DNA from: Psychrobacillus sp. OK032
GTDB lineage: Bacteria > Bacillota > Bacilli > Bacillales_A > Planococcaceae
Assembly (NCBI RefSeq): GCF_900111345.1
Contig: NZ_FOGY01000002.1
Location: 248,001 to 312,000 of the forward strand
Length of the DNA: 64,000 nucleotides
Direction of reading: 5' to 3'
Part shown: in pieces, positions 57,308 through 64,000 of the stretch
How positions within the stretch are numbered: position 1 is the first letter of the stretch
Layout: the number at the start of each line of letters is the position of its first letter
Program-made: the position numbers and the translations under genes
The notes under the pieces: model-generated
What the model was told of the DNA's origin: nothing
What the model saw: only the letters and a program-made list of their open reading frames with translations
The model's database searches: none

Positions 57308-59578
57308 TTATACTACTGGCTCATCAGAACCCCATGTCTTTTCTTCTTTCTTCACATCAATTCCGCCTGTTTTACGTAATTCTTTCACTTTCAAATCAAA
57401 CCACAACTGAGCTGCGATAAAAATAGAAGAATACGTACCTGCGATTAAACCTATTAATAATGCAATGGAGAAGTTTTGGATTCCACCTGCTCCAAATAAT
57501 AAAAGCGCAACAACTACGAAAATAACAGTTAACACGGTATTTACGGAACGTCCAAGCGTTTGGCGTAATGATTTGTTTACAATTGTAGCAAGTTCTTCTT
57601 CGGAAGTAATCTTCTTGCTACGAAGTAAATTTTCTCGAATACGGTCAAACGTTACAATCGTATCATTAATCGAGTAACCGATAATCGTTAAGACTGCTGC
57701 AATAAAGGTTATATCCACTTCTAATCGTAAAAAACTAAATATCGCAATGATTATAAAAGCATCATGTATTAGGGAGACAATTGAAGCAACTCCCATTCTC
57801 CATTCGAAACGGAATGCCACGTAAATAACAATACCAAGTGCTGCTAACGACAGTGCTTTTACCGCATTTTCCGCAAGTTCTTTTCCAACCTCTGGAGATA
57901 CACTACTTACACCTGGATCGATACCAAACTCTTCGGTCATTGACGTTTTTAAAGTTTTAACTTCTTCTTGAGTAAAATCCTCATTATAGCTTACTACTGC
58001 AATTTCATTATTCTCTCCAGAAAGTACAATATCATCAGAAGATAAACCAATATTATCTAGTTTGTCTGAGACAAATTCTTTTGTTAATGATTCAGTTGAC
58101 TTAATCTCCACGCGAGTACCACTTGAGAAATCAATTCCAAGATTCAACTTGAAGACACTTAAGATGATAATCCCGGCAATCGTTAAAGTAATCGAAGCAA
58201 TATAGAAAATTTTACGACTGTGTACAAAATCAAAACGGTCAAATTTCGTCGTTAAGTCAAGCGTATCCACTTCATCTTCCGGAGCGTGCATACGTTTCTT
58301 CGGAATACCAAACCAACCTGGTTTATTATCGAAATAACCACTGTTAACGAGCAATCCTAATAATACACGTGACGCCCAAACCGCAGTAATGAAAATAACT
58401 AATATACTGATGATTAATAGGGTTGCGAATCCTTTAACAGAACTTGTACCAAAGTAGAACAATACGGCTGCTGCTAAAAGAGTTGTAATATTCGCATCAA
58501 ATATTGCAGAGAAAGACTCTTTTGCTCCGGCATCAAATGCCTTTTTAACAGACTTACCAACTCGTAATTCTTCCCTCACTCGTTCATATGTCAAAATATT
58601 TGCATCCACGGCCATACCCACGCCGAGTACAATCGCTGCTATACCAGGAAGTGTTAATACACCATTTATCCAATCAAAAATGACTAAAATTAAGAAAATA
58701 TAAACTACTAAAGATATTACAGCTACTACACCAGGTAAACGGTAATAGAAAATCATGAATATGAAAATAGCCGCAACCCCGATAATACTAGCAAAAATCG
58801 TACTATTTAATGCTTCTTCACCGAACTGAGCACCTACAGATGTAGAATAAATTTCCGTTAGCTTAACAGGTAATGCCCCTGCATTTAAAACACCTGCTAA
58901 ATTCTTTGTTTCTTCTACAGTGAAAGCACCTGAGATTTCAACGCTATCCGAATTAATACGCTGAGAAACTCGTGGGTTTGATGTAAATTTCGGTTCTGGC
59001 TTCATCACTTCCGCTGCGTATGAATCCACACCTTCTTCAAAATCCATCCAAATAACTAATACATTATCTGGTGCTGGTTTAGCCGCAATTTCAGCTGTTA
59101 CATCTGCAAATTTACTAGCATCTTTAAGTTCTAATGTTACGATCGGTTGCCCTTGTTGATTAAAAGCATCCTTCGCTCCACCTTCTTTTAGATCTGCCCC
59201 ATCTAGCATAATGTTATCATCTGAATCACGGAAAGTTAGATTCGCTTGTGTCGAAAGAATTTCCCTTGCCGAGTTCTGATCATCCACTCCAGCAAGCTGA
59301 ACGCGAATACGATGACCGTCTTCGATTTGTATACTAGGCTCACTTACACCTAATACATCTATACGGTTCGAAAGTGCTGATGCAGTAGCCGAAACCACTT
59401 CATCCGTAATCTCTTGCCCTTCTTTCAACTCTTCTACTTGGTAAAGTACTTCAAATCCACCTTGTAAATCTAAACCAAGTTTAATATTGTTTAGAACTCC
59501 ACTAACAGTGGGGCTAATTGTCCCTGCAAAAATAACGATAAGCAATAAAAACGCAACTATGCGCCCTCTAGTTTTCAT
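57308..59578 (-). CDS. secDF: Protein translocase subunit SecDF (fused)
   Basis: Proton-driven membrane motor that aids SecYEG export. The 756 aa protein fuses SecD and SecF, as in B. subtilis. SecD part: TM1 at residues about 7-26, the D1 motif LGLDLQGGFEVLYQV, the P1 domain, then five helices around VLGVGMAVDANILTYERVRE. SecF part begins near RFDFVHSRKIFYIASIT, with GIDFSSGTRVEIK and GYSINDTIVTFDRIRENL. Twelve helices in total. A hydrophilic linker (DEVDTLDLTTKFD) joins the halves. Confidence 0.98.
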   Translation of the reverse strand: MKTRGRIVAFLLLIVIFAGTISPTVSGVLNNIKLGLDLQGGFEVLYQVEELKEGQEITDEVVSATASALSNRIDVLGVSEPSIQIEDGHRIRVQLAGVDDQNSAREILSTQANLTFRDSDDNIMLDGADLKEGGAKDAFNQQGQPIVTLELKDASKFADVTAEIAAKPAPDNVLVIWMDFEEGVDSYAAEVMKPEPKFTSNPRVSQRINSDSVEISGAFTVEETKNLAGVLNAGALPVKLTEIYSTSVGAQFGEEALNSTIFASIIGVAAIFIFMIFYYRLPGVVAVISLVVYIFLILVIFDWINGVLTLPGIAAIVLGVGMAVDANILTYERVREELRVGKSVKKAFDAGAKESFSAIFDANITTLLAAAVLFYFGTSSVKGFATLLIISILVIFITAVWASRVLLGLLVNSGYFDNKPGWFGIPKKRMHAPEDEVDTLDLTTKFDRFDFVHSRKIFYIASITLTIAGIIILSVFKLNLGIDFSSGTRVEIKSTESLTKEFVSDKLDNIGLSSDDIVLSGENNEIAVVSYNEDFTQEEVKTLKTSMTEEFGIDPGVSSVSPEVGKELAENAVKALSLAALGIVIYVAFRFEWRMGVASIVSLIHDAFIIIAIFSFLRLEVDITFIAAVLTIIGYSINDTIVTFDRIRENLLRSKKITSEEELATIVNKSLRQTLGRSVNTVLTVIFVVVALLLFGAGGIQNFSIALLIGLIAGTYSSIFIAAQLWFDLKVKELRKTGGIDVKKEEKTWGSDEPVV

Positions 59579-59655
59579 ATGTATGTTTCCTCCTCAAAAA
59601 AAAGCAACATGTTTATTATGAAACACGATGCGCTCACTGTCAAATAACGGTTACC

Positions 59656-59970
59656 TTATACTTCTATATTTTTGGGATTTAATAAAAGTTGTAGTTCATC
59701 TTTATTGATCTCTGAAAACCAATTTTCCGTTTTAAATTGATCAATTTGTTCATACGTCATATATTCTGCTGGTGAAACGGAAAGTACATCATTGACAATT
59801 TGGTATAAAGGCAGAGTGGCAATGTCTTTTTTGCGCCATTTTTTGGATACACAATATTTCCAAATATCACTTTCCGTTACTGTGGCGTATTGATACACTT
59901 GAAATTCAGTTTTTTTACTTTCTAAAGCAGGTAGTACGTGCTTAAAAATGTCTTCATATGCGTTTTCCAA
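59656..59970 (-). CDS. comN: Post-transcriptional regulator ComN
   Basis: 104 aa, mostly helical and soluble. It matches the ComN/YrzD family, which in B. subtilis controls comE mRNA at the cell poles and septa with DivIVA. Conserved text is VTESDIWKYCVSKKWRKKDI and LPLYQIVNDVLSVSPAEYMTYEQ. It lies between secDF and spoVB. The comE genes it would target are in this same window (12311-15852), which makes the link testable. Confidence 0.85.
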   Translation of the reverse strand: MENAYEDIFKHVLPALESKKTEFQVYQYATVTESDIWKYCVSKKWRKKDIATLPLYQIVNDVLSVSPAEYMTYEQIDQFKTENWFSEINKDELQLLLNPKNIEV

Positions 59971-60062
59971 AATACCGCACTCCTTTTAACGAATAATATA
60001 CTAACTAGAAAGCATATTGTTATTGTAAACTATGTTCCTGTATTTGAGAAGGAAGTGTTTAT

Positions 60063-61589
60063 TTGTCGACATTTTTAAAAGGTTCTCTTGTGTTAATGCT
60101 TTCCATTTTTTTGTCTAAGTTTTTAGGGTTTATTTATCGAATGCAGTTTGTCCGGTTAACCGGCGAAGAGGCAGTTGGTATTTATATGACTGCCTATCCA
60201 GCTTTTATCTTTTTCTTGTCGCTCATTCAACTAGGAATTCCAATTGCCATTGCTAAAATAATTGCTGAATTACGTACGAGAAATGCAATTTCAAAGTATT
60301 TCACCGTAATGCGGACTTCTGTAATTATTACCGTCATTTCTATTCTGATTTTTACCCCACTATTTTTATTTGTCGCACCTTATATTTCTGGTAATTTATT
60401 GAAAAACGATGCAATAACGATGACTTTGTATGTATCGATAGCAATTGTCCCTTTTGCGGCAGCAAGTGGCGTCATTAAAGGATTTTTCCAAGGAATTGCT
60501 CGTTTAGAAGAAACAGCAGTAGCGCAATTGTTGGAACAAATAATTCGTATCTTACTCATAACCTTTTTGTTACCATTATTACTCACTTCCTCTACAACTC
60601 AAGAAGCAGCAGCCTATGCAATGTGCATGACACTGCTTGCGGAAGTTGCATCCTTACTCTATTTGAAATGGAAGTATAATAAATGGAAATCAAAACAACA
60701 TTACGAAAAGGAGAAAAAACATTATCCATTATCTCCTATATTTTCGATTGCTCTACCATCTTCAGGAAGTCGATTATTCGGATCTTTCACTTGGTTTTTA
60801 GAACCGATTATTTTCATCAAAGCTCTCGCTGTAACAGGTGTTACAAGCATTGCTGCAACTACATTATATGGAGTCATTTCTGGGGTATTAATACCATTAT
60901 TACTGTTCCCTTCTTTTATTCCCTATGCACTTTCAATTGTATTAATCCCAGCAGTAAGCGATGCGTTTGCTAGAAAGGATCATTCGCTTTTAAAAGAACG
61001 AATTCACTTATCGCTAAAATTTTCTACATTAACCGGCTGTTATGCTGCAACTTTATTTTATTTACATGGTGGCGAATTAGTTTCTGCTCTTTTTCATGTA
61101 GAAGATTCTACCGTTTACATGAAAATACTTGCACCTATTTTTTTCTTTTATTATATTCAGAGTCCTTTATTTTCCATTTTACAAGCACTAAACAATTCAA
61201 AAGCCGCCTTTTTAAATTCATTATATGGTGGTGTTGGGAAATTATTGTTATTGTTTTTTCTTGCATCACAAGTTTCTATTCAGGAAAAAGGAGCCATTGT
61301 TGCGATTGGTTTTGGGGTATTAATCACGTCGTTTTTACATATCGCTTCTTTAAAAGAAAAAAAAGAAGCACAAATTGGATTCTCATTTTTTGTGCTACCT
61401 TATGCAGTTTTTTTAATCACTATTATTGCAAGACCACTACTGATTACTATAGGTGAACGATCTTTAATGGTAGATTGCTTGTATACATTACTGTTTTTAA
61501 CTATCGGATTAGTCTTATTTAGGCAAATAAAGCGAAAAGAAATAGCAGTGATCCTTAAAATTGCTCGGACAACTAAAAGGAAGTTTTAA
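60063..61589 (+). CDS. spoVB: Stage V sporulation protein B, MOP-family flippase
   Basis: Polytopic protein (about 14 helices) of the MATE/MOP flippase superfamily. In B. subtilis it is needed for spore cortex synthesis, probably as a lipid II-type transporter in the mother cell. The 508 aa protein starts at TTG 60063 with GGAAGTG upstream: STFLKGSLVLMLSIFLSKFLGF. The typical IYRMQFVRLTGEEAVGIYM follows. It is the sole plus-strand gene here; its 3' end overlaps the convergent DUF421 gene by 17 bp. Other Bacillus paralogues exist, but synteny favours spoVB. Confidence 0.92.
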   Translation: MSTFLKGSLVLMLSIFLSKFLGFIYRMQFVRLTGEEAVGIYMTAYPAFIFFLSLIQLGIPIAIAKIIAELRTRNAISKYFTVMRTSVIITVISILIFTPLFLFVAPYISGNLLKNDAITMTLYVSIAIVPFAAASGVIKGFFQGIARLEETAVAQLLEQIIRILLITFLLPLLLTSSTTQEAAAYAMCMTLLAEVASLLYLKWKYNKWKSKQHYEKEKKHYPLSPIFSIALPSSGSRLFGSFTWFLEPIIFIKALAVTGVTSIAATTLYGVISGVLIPLLLFPSFIPYALSIVLIPAVSDAFARKDHSLLKERIHLSLKFSTLTGCYAATLFYLHGGELVSALFHVEDSTVYMKILAPIFFFYYIQSPLFSILQALNNSKAAFLNSLYGGVGKLLLLFFLASQVSIQEKGAIVAIGFGVLITSFLHIASLKEKKEAQIGFSFFVLPYAVFLITIIARPLLITIGERSLMVDCLYTLLFLTIGLVLFRQIKRKEIAVILKIARTTKRKF

Positions 61590-62211
61590 GTTGTATATAA
61601 AGCGCATCTTCCTCATAACTGCAATAGAATATCTTTTCTACATTCGTAATCGATTGCTTTTCTAGTTCTTCCCGTAACCATTTTTCATTTTTTCCTATTC
61701 GTTCCAGATGGTCTTGTTGAATTTCCCCATCGATAATGATTGGAAATACGTATTGTTCTGATTCTTTTTTAAAAACGGACAAATTACCAGAAGGCTCCAA
61801 AAACGCATAAGAAACGGATTGGATAGATCCAATTTGCTGTTCACGTAACTGTTGCAATAAATCATCAAGGTTATATCGCTGTTTTCGCATTTCTTTCTCA
61901 ATAATGATACCTTCCTTCATAATAATCGAAGGCTTTCCTTCCATTGCATCTCGAAAATTTTTACTTTTTAACGAAAAATAAGAAACACCAATTTGGATAA
62001 TCAATAACATCAACATTGGTACTAACGCATGAATAAAGTTACTATGTGGATCATCTAAAGCAAAGGCAGCGACCTCTGCTATTAATAAAAATACAACCAA
62101 ATCGAAAATACTTAACTCTCCGACTTCTCGCTTTCCCATTATACGTAAGATACCTAGTATAACCCAATATAAAATAATCGTGCGTAGCATAATGATAAGT
62201 ATATCTTGCAC
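61573..62211 (-). CDS. yrbG: DUF421 membrane protein YrbG
   Basis: 212 aa of unknown function. Three N-terminal helices (residues about 4-22, 38-55, 60-80) are followed by a cytoplasmic DUF421 domain with KPSIIMKEGIIIEKEMRKQR, YNLDDLLQQLREQQIGSIQS and a DUF3290-like end. The family includes YetF/YdfR-type spore or membrane proteins, some with a link to phosphatidylserine decarboxylase localisation. Location next to spoVB matches B. subtilis. Its stop overlaps the spoVB end. Confidence 0.87.
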   Translation of the reverse strand: MQDILIIMLRTIILYWVILGILRIMGKREVGELSIFDLVVFLLIAEVAAFALDDPHSNFIHALVPMLMLLIIQIGVSYFSLKSKNFRDAMEGKPSIIMKEGIIIEKEMRKQRYNLDDLLQQLREQQIGSIQSVSYAFLEPSGNLSVFKKESEQYVFPIIIDGEIQQDHLERIGKNEKWLREELEKQSITNVEKIFYCSYEEDALYIQLKTSF

Positions 62212-62238
62212 ATGATCACCTCATCCTTACTGTGCCCA

Positions 62239-62277
62239 GAAAAAAAGAACTTACTCGTAAATTTTGAGTAAGTTCTT
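62239..62277 (-). terminator. Terminator after yajC
   Basis: Perfect 12-bp stem AAGAACTTACTC / GAGTAAGTTCTT with a 9-nt loop, then TTTTTC on the minus strand. Confidence 0.95.
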
Positions 62278-62286
62278 TTGCTTTTC

Positions 62287-62550
62287 TTATGACTCTGAAA
62301 CAACTCGTCCTACTGCAACGCGCTCGAATTGTAAACGAGTGCCGTCTGCAACTACTACGAAAATTGTTTGATCATCCACTGCATCTATCTTCCCGTGTAA
62401 ACCACCAACAGTAATGATTTGATCTCCACGTTTTAGACTATTTTGCATTTGTGATGTATTTTTTTGACGTTTTTGCGCTGGGCGAATGATGAAAAACCAC
62501 ATCACTGCAAACATCGCAATTATCGGTAATAATCCTACCAAAGTATCCAT
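62287..62550 (-). CDS. yajC: Preprotein translocase subunit YajC
   Basis: 87 aa, single N-terminal transmembrane helix (LVGLLPIIAMFAVMWFFIIR), then RPAQKRQKNTSQMQNSLKRG and a small beta domain with DQIITVGGLHGKIDAVDD. Accessory protein of SecDF-YajC. Downstream of tgt with 42 nt between them and ended by a strong hairpin. Confidence 0.96.
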   Translation of the reverse strand: MDTLVGLLPIIAMFAVMWFFIIRPAQKRQKNTSQMQNSLKRGDQIITVGGLHGKIDAVDDQTIFVVVADGTRLQFERVAVGRVVSES

Positions 62551-62592
62551 ATTTTGTTCCCCTCCCTTTTATCTCTTTATAGTATACAAGAA

Positions 62593-63732
<1,140 letters not shown>

Positions 63733-64000
63733 TTAAAAATTCCTTCCTTTTATAAACATTGCATCTCCAAAACTAAAAAAACGGTAGCGCAAATCGATTG
63801 CTTCTTTATACGCAGACAAGATAAAGTCCCTTGATGTAAGTGCACTCACAAGCATTACGAGCGTCGATTTCGGCAAATGGAAATTTGTAATCATTCCGTC
63901 AATACATTTAAATTCGTATCCCGGATAGATGAAAATAGATGTCCAACCACTATCTTCTTGCAATACCCCGTCAAACTTAGTTGCAACCGTTTCAAGTGTT
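63733..64000 (-). CDS. queA: S-adenosylmethionine:tRNA ribosyltransferase-isomerase QueA (5' end outside window)
   Basis: Transfers the ribosyl moiety of SAM to preQ1-tRNA, giving epoxyqueuosine. Only the C-terminal 88 codons are visible: [19 protein letters not shown], then [39 protein letters not shown] and the terminal [13 protein letters not shown]. The upstream part continues past the right edge. It abuts tgt without a gap. Confidence 0.95.
   Translation of the reverse strand, partial: TLETVATKFDGVLQEDSGWTSIFIYPGYEFKCIDGMITNFHLPKSTLVMLVSALTSRDFILSAYKEAIDLRYRFFSFGDAMFIKGRNF

Noticed and set aside
61573-61589. Frameshift at the spoVB/yrbG junction
   Set aside because: The overlap is between convergent genes that both have family-typical ends; no shift is needed.

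Overview
This window is a core chromosomal segment of a low-GC, spore-forming Gram-positive bacterium. The gene order hrcA-grpE-dnaK-dnaJ, comE, yqeG-yqeM, yrrK-yrrO, recD2-mnmA-iscS-cymR, hisS-aspS and queA-tgt-yajC-secDF is that of Bacillus subtilis and relatives. The sporulation genes spoIIP, gpr, sigK and spoVB show that it forms spores. The low GC, protein style and repeat content suggest the Planococcaceae (Psychrobacillus/Sporosarcina/Lysinibacillus-like). That placement is inference from memory, not a search. Nearly all genes lie on the minus strand; the plus-strand exceptions are rpsT, yqzM, pssA, sigK, rarA, the yrvJ-type amidase and spoVB.

Layout. 1-7390: heat-shock operon (hrcA-grpE-dnaK-dnaJ, one CIRCE operator), hemW, lepA. 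8195-11848: spoIIP, gpr, rpsT, holA, yqzM. 12311-15852: comEC-comEB-comEA DNA-uptake genes. 15923-20898: yqeG-yqeH-aroE-yhbY-nadD-yqeK-rsfS-yqeM, a tightly overlapping operon for ribosome assembly, NAD and shikimate metabolism. 20937-23182: psd and pssA (phosphatidylethanolamine synthesis) and an uninterrupted sigK. 23189-32929: mtnN, yrrS, greA, udk, the tRNA wobble-uridine hydroxylation/methylation genes, mltG, yrzB, ruvX, ireB. 33164-41935: alaS with a T-box, recD2, a TPR protein, mnmA, iscS, cymR. 42072-47932: rarA, a small basic protein, tcdA, 6S RNA, aspS, hisS with a T-box. 48468-64000: cell-wall amidase, dtd, relA, apt, recJ, a LapA-like protein, secDF, comN, spoVB, a DUF421 protein, yajC, tgt and partial queA.

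No phage, IS element, CRISPR array, rRNA or tRNA gene was found. Coding content is conventional. The unusual layer is intergenic: apart from the two T-box leaders and the 6S RNA gene, nearly every long gap is filled by copies of a mosaic of GC-rich palindromic repeats, about 13 loci in 64 kb. They share a 25-bp module, a pair of hairpins with compensated base changes, and recurring end sequences. Some sit inside operons (between the two U32 peptidase-like genes) or in a 5' UTR (between the hisS T-box and hisS).

The second notable point is sigK. A sigma-E-like promoter and a strong Shine-Dalgarno sequence point to translation starting at an ATT codon.
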